DNA of 64,000 bases from Pirellulales bacterium (GCA_022448265.1 JAKVCC010000008.1:78777-142776); one strand, 5' to 3'. Positions 18,346 through 27,554 are shown, numbered from the stretch's first letter. Translations and numbers: made by a program. Notes: a model not told the origin generated them from the letters alone.

Positions 18346-19038
18346 TCACATTCCTGGAACCAAAGGTAAATTCATGACAAAGCGGAGACCAACAGTGATG
18401 AGAAAGTACAACGCACAGTGGAAAAATGCGGTGCCAACTTCCAGGTCGAAGCAGACCAGCGCGGCAAATGTGCCGACGCCCAGCACAAATAGTCCCAAGG
18501 CAATAATCTGAAGCGTATTTAATCCTTCTGCGTAATTCGCAAAAAGTTGCGATCCCAGGTACCAGTAAATACCCCACAAAAGTGCGTACACCAGACCGCA
18601 GGCGAGGGAGCGAACCAGCACGGTCGTCCCTTGATAAACACCTAATTCATCGTCCCGCAGAAACGTGTAGCCCGCATAGGCCAGTAGCGGTCCAAGCAAT
18701 GCGGCCCCGCCCGCCAAAGCATAGATACGAGCGTCTCCAAGGTCACTTCGTCCGAACAACCAGGCAACCGCCAGGGCCAGAATGCCAATGCATACCACGG
18801 CGACCGTCACGTTTACGCTAAGAGTGGCCTCCTTGCGTTTGATTGGCTTAAGTACCGATCGCCCCCGCGCGTCCTTAGCCCCCGCTTCCAGTTCCGGTGC
18901 GTGAATGACAACTTCGTCGCCCGCTTTGGGAATTTCGATGGGGCCTTTGCACTTGGGGCAAGCACCTGTTTTTCCGCCATGTTGATCACCGACTGAAAAA
19001 CGGGTGTGGCATCCGGGACAAGTGACTGATATTGGCAT
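18346..19038 (-). CDS. Zinc-ribbon multi-pass membrane protein, unknown function
   Basis: About 230 residues. N terminus PISVTCPGCHTRFSVGDQ then GACPKC forms a C-x2-C...C-x2-C zinc ribbon of the type seen at the N terminus of many planctomycete proteins (FHA/zinc-finger-like). After a charged linker come about six hydrophobic segments (e.g. VTVAVVCIGILALAVAWLFG). No catalytic motif recognised. The ATG at 19038 is preferred because the longer frame (19059) would overlap the upstream gene; the ACT gene ends 11 bases upstream, so the two are likely co-transcribed. Confidence 0.7.
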   Translation of the reverse strand: MPISVTCPGCHTRFSVGDQHGGKTGACPKCKGPIEIPKAGDEVVIHAPELEAGAKDARGRSVLKPIKRKEATLSVNVTVAVVCIGILALAVAWLFGRSDLGDARIYALAGGAALLGPLLAYAGYTFLRDDELGVYQGTTVLVRSLACGLVYALLWGIYWYLGSQLFANYAEGLNTLQIIALGLFVLGVGTFAALVCFDLEVGTAFFHCALYFLITVGLRFVMNLPLVPGM

Positions 19039-19049
19039 GATGGTGAACT

Positions 19050-19556
19050 CTAGTCCCAATCCTTGAGATCATCCTCATGAACAGAGCGAAACCCCTTGTC
19101 CGCCAAAGTATCTAATGCCATTTCAATGTTGTCGACCATCAAAGCCACGGCCGGATTGCCGTTTGGGCGCGCCAAGAGCGGGTAAACCTGCGAGATGTTG
19201 ATTTCCGCCTGCAGCAGTGCCGTACAAACCTGGAGTAAGGGTTGCGGGCTGTCTGGCAATTCAACGCCAATTAGGTCGGACTCGACGATCGCCAGACCGG
19301 CACGCTCCAACACCTCGCGGCCTTGTTCTGGATCGCTAAGGAGAAAGCGGACAACGGCGCATTCGGCGGAGTCCGATATCGTCAGGGCCACGATTCGCAC
19401 GTTGCTCCCTTCGAACCGGCGGACGACCTCCAAGAGTTGTCCTACCCGGTTTTCCAGAAACACCGTAAATTGACGAATCGAAGGATAGTCACGACCGCGC
19501 ATCGTCGCGAAGTCGATTCCCGAACCCTCGCTGCCCGAATGGCCTTCAGAATGCAT
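19050..19556 (-). CDS. Tandem ACT-domain protein
   Basis: 168 residues with two ACT folds: the first begins at QFTVFLENRVGQLLEVVRRFEGSN-type sequence (about residues 28-100), the second at PQPLLQVCTALLQAEINIS (about 103-160). ACT domains bind amino acids and regulate enzymes; a stand-alone pair probably acts as a regulatory subunit or sensor. No catalytic domain is attached. Start at 19556 is supported by AGGGAG eight bases upstream, rather than the internal ATG at 19502. Last segment SVHEDDLKDW is acidic. Confidence 0.85.
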   Translation of the reverse strand: MHSEGHSGSEGSGIDFATMRGRDYPSIRQFTVFLENRVGQLLEVVRRFEGSNVRIVALTISDSAECAVVRFLLSDPEQGREVLERAGLAIVESDLIGVELPDSPQPLLQVCTALLQAEINISQVYPLLARPNGNPAVALMVDNIEMALDTLADKGFRSVHEDDLKDWD

Positions 19557-19925
19557 GACCTTAACTCCCTACAACGCTCATCAGTTCACAACGTAAACCA
19601 CGGACTAGTATAGGGTTATTGATTCGTCCTTGCAATCTAATACGACCTGCCGTTCACGAGTCCATTCAACAATCTAGCCGATATTCCCGGGTCTTGCGGT
19701 CAGCGGCACTCAGTTCGGCGCGGGGATTTTCAGACGTCAAGCGGAACCATAAGTAGGCACTCGCCCGGCTCATAAAGAGCCCAGCGCAGACCAGCAACTA
19801 TGGAATGCCCAATCCGATTGGCCGCCGCCCCTAGTCCCACTGCAGCCCGCTAGGCCAGCCAGGACCGATCGACTAGGATAGGCGAACCGCACCGGCTTTG
19901 GCCCTACCCCAACCATCGGCGACGC
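19557..19925. other. Divergent intergenic region
   Basis: About 370 bases between the divergent ACT and thioesterase genes; must hold both promoters. No clear -35/-10 pair, RNA gene or repeat identified. Confidence 0.35.
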
Positions 19926-20333
19926 ATGCAGCACGAATTCGAAATTGAAGTCCGCTACTACGAGACAGATGGCCAGGGTGTCGTTCACCATTCGAACTAC
20001 TTTCAGTATTTCGAATTGGCTCGGGTCCATATGCTGAAGTCGGTCGGCTACGACTATGCCGACTTTGAGCGAGAAGGATATTTCCTGGTCGTCCATAGCA
20101 TCAGTTGTCGTTACATACTCCCCGCGCACTTTGGCGACACGCTACGGATGGTCACAACGCTGGAGCGTGCCACGCCCGCGCGGCTCAACCATCGCTACGA
20201 AGTATTCAGAGAGGAAGTCTTATTGGCGGAAGGACTTAGTACGGTTGCCTGTATCGACAGACAGGGAGTGGTCCAGCGCATCCCGGCGGCGCTGCTGCGT
20301 ACCGACTTGCAGGTCCGCCAAATGGATTCGTAG
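19926..20333 (+). CDS. Acyl-CoA thioesterase, YbgC/FadM (4HBT) family
   Basis: 135-residue hotdog-fold thioesterase. The 4-hydroxybenzoyl-CoA thioesterase signature RYYETDGQGVVHHSNYFQYFE contains the catalytic Asp17, followed by FELARVHMLKSVGYDYADFE. Length and motif fit YbgC-type enzymes, which hydrolyse short- or medium-chain acyl-CoA. Followed 42 bases later by birA on the same strand; they may be co-transcribed. Confidence 0.9.
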   Translation: MQHEFEIEVRYYETDGQGVVHHSNYFQYFELARVHMLKSVGYDYADFEREGYFLVVHSISCRYILPAHFGDTLRMVTTLERATPARLNHRYEVFREEVLLAEGLSTVACIDRQGVVQRIPAALLRTDLQVRQMDS

Positions 20334-20375
20334 CGAACAACTTGCCACAAAGAAAGGCAACGGACTGGTTGCACC

Positions 20376-21185
20376 ATGAATGGCAGTGCGGCAACCCGGC
20401 GCGATCTCTCCCGTGTGGTCGACGAAACGTGGATGGACCGGGTTCATTTCTTGCCAGAGGTTGATTCCACCAACTCAGTAGCGCTACAACACGCACGGTC
20501 GACCACCACCAACCTGTCCGAGCTGTTTTTTGCCGACCACCAGCGTCGCGGCCGCGGCCGCAGTGGCAATACCTGGTGGTCTGCAGAGGGGGCACTGACA
20601 TTCTCGGTACTGCTCGGTGAGTTGCCTATCGGCAACGCGCAGATTCCTCAGGTCTCGCTAGCAGCAGCGGTCGCAATTTGCCGGGCGCTGGAACCCTACG
20701 TGCCACAGGCCGAGCTAAGATTCAAATGGCCTAACGACGTTTTTCTGAATCAGCGCAAGGTCGGCGGCATTTTGATCGAGTCGCCAGCCCGCCGGCCACC
20801 GCGGCTGGTGATCGGCGTGGGCCTCAATGTCAACAACCCGATCAGCGTCGCGCCGCCCGCGATCCGTCGGCATGCGATCAGCATGATCGAGGTGGCGGGC
20901 CAGCACTTGGATCGGGTAAACATTCTGGTCGATTGGCTTACGCAAATGGACACGTGTCTGGAAATGCTGACCTCGGGCGATCCGGCTCTTCCCAAACTAT
21001 GGCGGACCTACTCACTCCTCACGGGACAATGGCTGCGGGTCAAAACATCTCCAGCGGAAATAACTGGAACCTGCCTGGGTATTGCCGACGACGGAGCACT
21101 GATAATCCAAAGTGATACAGGAGCCAATCCGGGTCTGCAAACCTGCTCCAGCGGTGTGGTAGCCGAATTCCGGCCCACGCGTTAG
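20376..21185 (+). CDS. birA: Biotin--[acetyl-CoA carboxylase] ligase
   Basis: Attaches biotin to the carrier subunit of acetyl-CoA carboxylase. Seen: PEVDSTNSVALQHA, the biotinyl-AMP loop RGRGRSGNTWWSAEGAL, KWPNDVFLNQRKVGGILIE, and GVGLNVNN. No N-terminal helix-turn-helix, so it is the short, non-repressor class. The C-terminal SH3-like domain is present (LLTGQWLRVKTSPAEITGTCLGI). 269 residues. Fits with the fatty-acid theme of nearby genes but is housekeeping. Confidence 0.94.
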   Translation: MNGSAATRRDLSRVVDETWMDRVHFLPEVDSTNSVALQHARSTTTNLSELFFADHQRRGRGRSGNTWWSAEGALTFSVLLGELPIGNAQIPQVSLAAAVAICRALEPYVPQAELRFKWPNDVFLNQRKVGGILIESPARRPPRLVIGVGLNVNNPISVAPPAIRRHAISMIEVAGQHLDRVNILVDWLTQMDTCLEMLTSGDPALPKLWRTYSLLTGQWLRVKTSPAEITGTCLGIADDGALIIQSDTGANPGLQTCSSGVVAEFRPTR

Positions 21186-21312
21186 GCGCGGCTACATGGT
21201 AGACAAAGTGCACAGGACTTCTAGCTTAGCCTACAATGCAAAGCCTCCCATCTGCACCTAAAGGTAGGGCTCGTCGAAAGGTGGTTATACGTTTCCCAAC
21301 TTTCAATCTTGG

Positions 21313-22308
21313 TTGCGACCGCTCCTCGGACGGTCTGCGTTCACCCTTGTTGAATTGCTGGTGGTGATCGCGATCATCGGCGTGTTAGTCGCAATGCTGC
21401 TTCCCGTCGTGCAGGCGGCCCGCGAAGCGGCCAGACGCGCAAGTTGCACCAACAATCTTAAGCAGATCGGGCTGGCCATCCACCAGCACCATGATACCCA
21501 GGGTTTCCTGCCGCAGTCGAAGTGGAACCAGAGTTACGGCCACTTGCCCAAGCTCTTGCCGTATTTGGAGATGCAAAGCGCCTACGAACGCGGCGAAGTC
21601 GCTGAAAACCCGGGACCCCATCACCCCGGCTTCCGCACCCTGTCGAGCCTGGAAGTTCCAGCATTCTTTTGCGCCTCCGATGGTTCGCCGCGAACACACG
21701 ATTACGTATGCTCCTACAATCCTGACGTCTTCGACGAGGGTGCGATTACAAACTACGTCGGGGTTGGCGGCGCCGGGCATGGCCACCTCTACTCGAATCA
21801 TGAGGATGGCGGGTGGGAACTCGCCACCGACTACCCCTATTTTGACCCCAACTGCAACGGGGATAGCACCGACAACGGCCAGGGGTTCTTCTATCGCTCC
21901 GACTATCACTTCTGCGGTAAGCTAACTTTTGCCATGGTGGAGGACGGCCTGAGCAACACAGTGATGATGGGAGAAATCCTGCCGGAAAGGACCCAATGGT
22001 CGCAGTGGGCTTTTAGCTGCCAGGGTATGACTATGGCGATTCCGCCCAATGCGCGTAAAGCAGATGGCTCGTTCTACGACCGCAATGATTATGCGAATGT
22101 CTGGGGAGCCCACAGTAGCCACCCCGGCGGGGTTCAGTTTGTCTTTGGCGACGGCCACGTCGAGTTTGTCCCGGAATCGACCTCTGACGCTGTTTACCGT
22201 GCCTGGGGGACGATCAATGGTGGAGAACCGGGTGGACAATGCATCAAAACTCCATTCGAACAACTAGAAATAGGTTCAAAACCCGGTTGTTGGGGCAACT
22301 TCTCGTAA
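21313..22308 (+). CDS. DUF1559 prepilin-like protein
   Basis: 331-residue protein with a type IV pilin-like N terminus: [20 protein letters not shown], with Glu at the +5 position after the expected peptidase cleavage site, then [20 protein letters not shown] typical of DUF1559. The C terminus holds the family motif [15 protein letters not shown]. These proteins are highly multiplied in planctomycetes; function is unknown, possibly pseudopilins or surface proteins. An upstream in-frame stop at 21265 and the lack of an ATG leave TTG at 21313 as the start; an AAAGGTGG at 21277-21284 is too far away to explain it. No neighbouring secretion genes. Confidence 0.9.
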   Translation: MRPLLGRSAFTLVELLVVIAIIGVLVAMLLPVVQAAREAARRASCTNNLKQIGLAIHQHHDTQGFLPQSKWNQSYGHLPKLLPYLEMQSAYERGEVAENPGPHHPGFRTLSSLEVPAFFCASDGSPRTHDYVCSYNPDVFDEGAITNYVGVGGAGHGHLYSNHEDGGWELATDYPYFDPNCNGDSTDNGQGFFYRSDYHFCGKLTFAMVEDGLSNTVMMGEILPERTQWSQWAFSCQGMTMAIPPNARKADGSFYDRNDYANVWGAHSSHPGGVQFVFGDGHVEFVPESTSDAVYRAWGTINGGEPGGQCIKTPFEQLEIGSKPGCWGNFS

Positions 22309-22414
22309 ACTTTCACGCCTTCTGGGGATTTTGAAATGGGTTCTAGCATCATGCTTGGATGGCGACGCTGTCGGCTGAAATTGCTAGTTGCTTCGCGCGT
22401 GAGGTGACGCAATC

Positions 22415-22496
22415 CTAGCCCGGAGATTTCATCAACCTCGTCGCGAGAGGCCGAAAAGTGCGGTAGCTGCAAGGCAAACAGCTTTTCTGGGTTTAA
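22415..22496 (+). repeat. Dispersed 82-nt repeat, copy A
   Basis: Matches copy B at 62694-62775 without gaps, 69 of 82 bases identical by my count; longest shared blocks are AGAGGCCGAAAAGTG and GCTGCAAGGCAAACAG. Both copies lie in convergent intergenic regions, same strand, downstream of a plus-strand gene. The minus strand has an open frame through both (LFALQ then PHFSAS then DEVD), but the mismatches are only weakly concentrated at third codon positions. Confidence 0.7.
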
Positions 22497-22525
22497 GTCG
22501 ACCGTGCAACGAGCATCCCAACCTA

Positions 22526-22562
22526 AGGCCTAGCACCCGCTTTTTATGCCGGTGCTAGGCCT
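22526..22562. terminator. 12-bp inverted repeat, probable terminator hairpin
   Basis: AGGCCTAGCACC at 22526-22537 pairs perfectly with GGTGCTAGGCCT at 22551-22562 around a 13-base loop. It lies between two converging genes, so it could end transcription in both directions. No U-tract follows on either strand, which weakens the case for an intrinsic terminator. Confidence 0.5.
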
Positions 22563-22619
22563 CTGGATCTCGCTGCGTTTCCTACGAGGGAAACCCCTTG
22601 CTGCTACAAAATAAACGAC

Positions 22620-23363
22620 TCACGCCACTAGGCTCATGGAGTGGCTCGACTCAGCGACACCTAGAAGGAACTCTTCAAATATTCTTGCGTCCAGCGCCGA
22701 AGCGGTATCGGCTTCCGGATGAAATTGGGTCCCCATCGCAAACCAATCCGACATAGTGCTTTCAATGGCTTCAACCACTCCATCGGGGCAACGGGCAGTA
22801 ACCGCAAAGCCCGGGGCGACCTCATCAATGGCCATGTGGTGCATGCTATTTACGCGCAACTCGCCGTCTCCGTAAACGCGATCCATGAGCGATCCGGATG
22901 CAATCTCCAACGTGTGGCGATGGGCAGGATCGAGTGGATCCTTGTGCGGCAGTGCCTCGGGAAGATCTTCCGGAATATGCAGAAACAAATTGCCCCCTTG
23001 GGTTAGGTTGAGCAACTGCATTCCCGCTCCAATACCAAATACAGGCAGACGTCTTTCAGAAATTTTACGTGCCATGCATCGGTCGAAAGCCTCGCGCCGC
23101 GATTCTTGCAGACGCACCGTTGCGTGCAGCATCCAGCCGTCGCGGCGGGGATCCAAATCGGCTCCGCCCACAAGCACCACACCAGCCAAACGGTCGAGAA
23201 CCTCGTCGATGTCTTCTTCCGTTTGAAACGGTGGGATGATAATCGGAACGCCACCTGCCTCGAGAACCGCATCGTAGTAATTCGCTGTGACAAACGTGTA
23301 CGCCGGGCTATCGCCCTGAGCTGATCGAAAGTCTGCATTAATCCCAATTAGTGGCTTCGTCAT
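22620..23363 (-). CDS. Class I glutamine amidotransferase-like protein (peptidase C26/PuuD family) lacking the nucleophile
   Basis: 247 residues, related to gamma-glutamyl-GABA hydrolase. Family features: PLIGINADFR at the N terminus, LAGVVLVGGADLDP, and GTQFHPEAD with the catalytic His215 and Glu217. At the nucleophile elbow, where the family has GICRGMQ, this protein reads GIGAGMQ: the catalytic Cys is Gly112. It therefore should not hydrolyse gamma-glutamyl substrates by the usual mechanism. Start at 23363 is preferred over 23405 because AAGGGAG lies nine bases upstream. Convergent with the DUF1559 gene. Confidence 0.8.
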   Translation of the reverse strand: MTKPLIGINADFRSAQGDSPAYTFVTANYYDAVLEAGGVPIIIPPFQTEEDIDEVLDRLAGVVLVGGADLDPRRDGWMLHATVRLQESRREAFDRCMARKISERRLPVFGIGAGMQLLNLTQGGNLFLHIPEDLPEALPHKDPLDPAHRHTLEIASGSLMDRVYGDGELRVNSMHHMAIDEVAPGFAVTARCPDGVVEAIESTMSDWFAMGTQFHPEADTASALDARIFEEFLLGVAESSHSMSLVA

Positions 23364-23973
23364 CGTTTCGCACTCCCTTTCGGACGCGTTTGATCGCGTC
23401 ATCAATGACTCCCTTCAGAGTGTCGCTGCCAGAGGAATAGATACAAGGCGAAACCGACGGCCCCCTCCAACTCGGACCAGCACCCCCGACTACTGCAAAC
23501 GTTTTCAAGTGCGCAATTAAAAGATCCAACACGCTCATGCTGAGATCCAAGACTCTTACGCAGAAAACCAAGGCGGCAGTTGGCCACCCCTGCTCCCGCT
23601 TCGAGGGAGAGCTACCTGGAAACAAACTCCAGGACACACTGGGGGACTTACCAACTGGGACTTGCGCAGGGGGGGAAGCCAAAGGGGACGGCCAAAGGGG
23701 GCACTACATAACCCACTAAAATGAAGACCGTCAGATCGATTTCCGTATCGCTCTAGCCTCAATAGACTCCTAGGAATGGTGTGGCCGTGTCACGCAGCCG
23801 GTGGGTAATGCAAGTCAGTCGGGAAATTAACCCATCTGAAAAAAATGGCAAGCCGATCGCACATTTTGGGTCAAACGGACTGGTGTTGGCACAATATCAT
23901 TGTGAGATTGCCGATGGTCTTCCGGTTGGTCAGTTTTTGCACAATGGCTTCATCACTTCCCCAATCTGGCAAC
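23364..23973. other. Gap between amidotransferase-like and CPBP protease genes
   Basis: About 600 bases, no gene supported. Both flanking genes read on the minus strand, so the amidotransferase promoter should lie here. Nothing else recognised. Confidence 0.35.
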
Positions 23974-24723
23974 TCACATCAACATATGGTACCCGATGGT
24001 AAAAATCGCTGCGTCGATCAGCAGATGACTCAACCAAGGTGCCAGCAGCGATTCACTTCGATGGTACAGCCATGCCCAAAAGAAGCCGCCACAGGCGACC
24101 GCTAAAGAAAACAGCCAAGTTGAAAGCGAAAAAAAACCGAAGTAGGTGCCGAGGACGATCACGTGATGGGCCATGAATCCAAGCGCCGAAATCGTGGCGG
24201 CCGGCCAGCACGATAACAGCGACTTGAGTTGGGCAAATACGAACCAGCGCCAATAGTATTCCTCAAGCAACGAATGGCAAAGGCTATAGAACACCCCCAG
24301 GGCGATAAACTGCCAAGGCTGGTTTATCCCCAGCTCGGCGACTTTGTCGCGGATGGGCTGCTGGCCCAGCAGAAAAAACTCGCTCGTCTTCAGCCAAGTG
24401 TGATAGAGGACTACTCCCGCGAAAAAGACGATCAGCCCAAAGCCGACTCCCAGCGCAACGCCACGGGAAGAGAACAGATTAAATCGCAAACGTTGCCGCT
24501 GCACCAGCGCCATCCAGAACAGGGGAAAGGCAAATTGCACTGCCTTGGCGATCGAGTAAGTTGCCTGCTGCGCGCCCGCCGCCAATCCCTTCGCCCAGAC
24601 GAAATAGGCCAACGTTACCAAACTTGGCAGCACCATCGCAAAAACGACTGCCAGCCAATTCCAACTCTTCGTGGAGCGGCCCCAACGGTCACTGGTCATT
24701 TCATCATTGATCATTTGCTGCAC
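23974..24723 (-). CDS. CPBP family intramembrane metalloprotease
   Basis: 249-residue polytopic membrane protein of the CAAX protease/bacteriocin-processing (Abi) family. Motifs: LLEEYYWRWFVF (EE-x3-R), ALGFMAHHVIVL with the second-motif His, and WLSHLLIDAAIF with the third-motif His. About seven hydrophobic segments. Substrate unknown. Start could be GTG 24723 or ATG 24714 or 24699. Divergent from the OleA-like gene at 24815 with only 91 bases between. Confidence 0.87.
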   Translation of the reverse strand: MQQMINDEMTSDRWGRSTKSWNWLAVVFAMVLPSLVTLAYFVWAKGLAAGAQQATYSIAKAVQFAFPLFWMALVQRQRLRFNLFSSRGVALGVGFGLIVFFAGVVLYHTWLKTSEFFLLGQQPIRDKVAELGINQPWQFIALGVFYSLCHSLLEEYYWRWFVFAQLKSLLSCWPAATISALGFMAHHVIVLGTYFGFFSLSTWLFSLAVACGGFFWAWLYHRSESLLAPWLSHLLIDAAIFTIGYHMLM

Positions 24724-24814
24724 CGGTTTACGGCATCCAATCCGCCCTGTATTTTGAAGACATCACTCCACCTGGCTACGGCAATCGGCTGACAAATACT
24801 AGCTGTTTTCTTCC

Positions 24815-25900
24815 ATGCGTTATCGTAAAGTTTACCTTGAATCCTTCGGTTATACCCTGCCGGACGAGGTCGTTACCACCGACGCCTTGGAGCGGCGCCT
24901 CTCGCCCGTCTATGAGCGTCTGCAATTGCCTCATGGCCGCTTGGAATTAATGACCGGCATTCGTGAGCGGCGTTTTTTCCCTCCCGCGACATCTCCCGGT
25001 TCGATCAGCACTGTGAGTGGCGAGAAAGCCATTGTTGCCAGTGGCATCGATCGGCAGCATATCGGGGCACTGATTCACGGTTCGGTTTGCCGCGATTTCC
25101 TCGAACCGGCCACTGCCTGCAGCGTCCATCACAACTTGAGCCTTACAACCGACTGCCAAATCTACGACGTATCCAACGCCTGTCTGGGCCTTCTGACGGG
25201 CATGGTTCAAATCGCCAATATGATTGAACTGGGGCAGATTCGCGCGGGATTGGTTGTCGGTACCGAGTGTGGCCGGCACCTAGTTGATAGCACTATTGCA
25301 CGGCTCAATACCGATCTGAGCCTCACGCGGCAGAGCATTAAGCACCTCATCGCTTCGCTCACCATTGGCTCGGGTAGCGCTGCGGTATTGCTCTGTGATG
25401 AGCAACTGAGTCAAACACGCAACCAGGTTTCTGCTGCCGGATATCGGGCCCACACCGAGCACCACCACCTCTGCCACAGCGAGGGACTCGAGAGCTTCAT
25501 GCACACCGACAGCCAGCGACTGATGCACGAAGGCGTTGCCACGGGCGCCGAGACCTTTGTGCATTTCCTATCGGAAACAGGTTGGCGACCGGAGGAAATC
25601 GACAAAACGGTGTGCCACCAAGTAGGCGTCGCCCAACGCAAAATGCTTTTCGAAAAGCTGGCCCTTGATCCGATCATGGACTACACAACACTCGAAACCC
25701 TTGGCAATACGGGAGCGGCAGCGCTACCGTTGACGATGGCGCTGGCGCTGGAAAACACGCACATATGCTCCAACGATCGGGTAGCGATGATGGGAATCGG
25801 ATCGGGAATTAACTGCCTGATGATCGGTGTGCACTGGCAAGAAAGCCGCGTGCTCGGTCAACTTGAAAGAGGCCCCGTTGACACTACCGATCCGGCATGA
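24815..25900 (+). CDS. OleA-like 3-oxoacyl-ACP synthase III (thiolase fold)
   Basis: 361-residue thiolase-fold condensing enzyme related to FabH and, more closely, OleA. Catalytic Cys123 in DVSNACLGLL, His268 in VCHQVG and Asn298 in LGNTGAA form the FabH triad. A Glu at residue 97 in DFLEPATAC sits 26 residues before the Cys, the same spacing as the OleA glutamate that starts the second half-reaction. OleA joins two fatty acyl-CoAs head to head into a beta-keto acid. No oleB, oleC or oleD homologue is in the window. Convergent with the kinase gene and beside the fatty-acid cluster at 28189-34257. FabH-type condensation with malonyl-ACP remains possible. Confidence 0.82.
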   Translation: MRYRKVYLESFGYTLPDEVVTTDALERRLSPVYERLQLPHGRLELMTGIRERRFFPPATSPGSISTVSGEKAIVASGIDRQHIGALIHGSVCRDFLEPATACSVHHNLSLTTDCQIYDVSNACLGLLTGMVQIANMIELGQIRAGLVVGTECGRHLVDSTIARLNTDLSLTRQSIKHLIASLTIGSGSAAVLLCDEQLSQTRNQVSAAGYRAHTEHHHLCHSEGLESFMHTDSQRLMHEGVATGAETFVHFLSETGWRPEEIDKTVCHQVGVAQRKMLFEKLALDPIMDYTTLETLGNTGAAALPLTMALALENTHICSNDRVAMMGIGSGINCLMIGVHWQESRVLGQLERGPVDTTDPA

Positions 25901-26000
25901 GAAGCCCCGCTGTCGGCTCCTATCAGAAACACCCTGTCGGGAACCCCGTCACAAGCAACCCGTCGAGTCCAAGCCTCATCATGGAAACTACTACGACACG

Positions 26001-27554
26001 TCATCCACTTCCACTCAGGGCCACCACCAAAATCACTCCTATCACGACGAGTAGCGCTGCACCGATCCCCACATACAGCCAGGGAGAGGGACCGTAGCTA
26101 GGCCCCATGTAACCCGGTGGGCGCAAGGGATTGATTTCGCCCGGCAGCGACCGAAACCGGGCCGCCACTTGCTGCTCGGCCTGCTGCCTTTCTAGCGTTT
26201 CTTCAATCAATGACTTTTGCGGGCCATCTGCGACCGTGTCCTGTATCGCAGGTGCCAGATTGTCCGTCGAACTTGCCAGATCGCCAATCTCCACCGACTC
26301 TTCATCGGAAACTGCTTCTTCCTCCAGCGGTGCCAGGCCAATATCTTCTTCCTCTTCAAATTTTTCGCCTGCGGCTACCGCAGCATCCTTGTTCGCCCCC
26401 TGGTTAGAGCCATCGTCCAGTCGAGTACCACCTCCTCCGATGGATTCGGCAAATCGGCGATAAACGTTGCTACCCATTCCTGAACCGGGACCCGAATCTT
26501 TGCCGCTACCGCCTACTTCTCGGCCGTGATCCTCAAGCCAGTCGGTCAATCGATCCACGACATCTTGGGCAGTTGGATAACGGTCGGCAGGCGACTTGGC
26601 CATCATTTTTCCGCAAATGTGCAACAAAGCGGGCGGCACATCGGGCCGCTCCTGAAGAATGCTTGGCGGAGACTCGGTCTGATGCTTCATCAATCGCTGA
26701 GAAATCGATCCCTGCGGAAAGGGCGGATGTCCGGTCAACAGAAAATAGAGCGTACAACCCAGACTATAGATATCAGACCTAGCATCGGCATCATGACTTT
26801 TTAGCGCTTGTTCGGGCGCGAGGTAGTCGGCCGTACCCAGCACATTCTCGCTGTTTTCGAGCGTCAGTGAGGCTTCATCATCGGTAATGCGCGCCAATCC
26901 CATGTCGAGCAGTTTGACGACTTTTTGATCATCCAGCAGACAGTTTGCAGGTTTGATGTCGCGATGTATCAATCCCATTTCGTGGGCATGGACTAGGCCC
27001 CGCGCAGCCTGGGCGATGTAGTCGGCAGCGGCATAAAAATCAAGCGGGCCTTGCTCCTTAACCAGCAAATGCAAGTCTTGGCCCGGCACAAATTCCATGA
27101 CCAAAAAGTGAGTATCCCCTTCCTGGTCGATGTCGTAGGCCCGCACAATATTCATGTCATCTAACTTGGCGGCGGCACGCGCTTCAATTCGAAATCGCTC
27201 GAGATAGGCCGGGTCTTCAACCCGATTGCGCGGCAATACCTTGATTGCACGCGGCGCCCGCATCAATATGTGCTCAGCCAAGTAGACCGTACTCATGCCC
27301 CCCTTGCCAATCTCGCCAAGCAATTTGTATTTTCCAAGAATAAAACCCCTGTGCTTCCCCGCCAGAAGCTTACTCGCCTGCCACTGGGTTATCAGGCTGT
27401 CCTCGACAAGTGCCGCAGCAAGTGCCTCCTGCCGTTCGGGCAACTCGCCGTGACGCTGCTGGTAGTTCTTCTGGAACTTGGATAGTTCGTCCTCTTCAAC
27501 CAACTGGCTGCGTTTCACTAGGTCCAGAAAACTTTGAGTTGTTGCTTTTGACAT
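26001..27554 (-). CDS. Serine/threonine protein kinase, membrane-anchored
   Basis: 517 residues. After about 70 residues resembling the short N-terminal helix found in planctomycete kinases comes a Hanks-type kinase domain: GEIGKGGMSTVYLAEH (glycine loop), AIKVLP (lysine), HRDIKPANCLLD (catalytic loop), LLDMGLAR in place of DFG, GTADYLAPEQAL (activation segment). The domain is followed by an acidic linker and a C-terminal transmembrane helix (PSPWLYVGIGAALLVVIGVI), so the kinase faces the cytoplasm. Same strand as, and 634 bases downstream of, the fatty-acid cluster. Targets unknown. Confidence 0.93.
   Translation of the reverse strand: MSKATTQSFLDLVKRSQLVEEDELSKFQKNYQQRHGELPERQEALAAALVEDSLITQWQASKLLAGKHRGFILGKYKLLGEIGKGGMSTVYLAEHILMRAPRAIKVLPRNRVEDPAYLERFRIEARAAAKLDDMNIVRAYDIDQEGDTHFLVMEFVPGQDLHLLVKEQGPLDFYAAADYIAQAARGLVHAHEMGLIHRDIKPANCLLDDQKVVKLLDMGLARITDDEASLTLENSENVLGTADYLAPEQALKSHDADARSDIYSLGCTLYFLLTGHPPFPQGSISQRLMKHQTESPPSILQERPDVPPALLHICGKMMAKSPADRYPTAQDVVDRLTDWLEDHGREVGGSGKDSGPGSGMGSNVYRRFAESIGGGGTRLDDGSNQGANKDAAVAAGEKFEEEEDIGLAPLEEEAVSDEESVEIGDLASSTDNLAPAIQDTVADGPQKSLIEETLERQQAEQQVAARFRSLPGEINPLRPPGYMGPSYGPSPWLYVGIGAALLVVIGVILVVALSGSG

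Larger units (their letters stand above)
22309..22619. other. Convergent intergenic region with dispersed repeat and hairpin
   Basis: Lies between the converging DUF1559 and amidotransferase genes. Contains repeat copy A (22415-22496) and a 12-bp inverted repeat (22526-22562), each listed separately. Confidence 0.6.
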
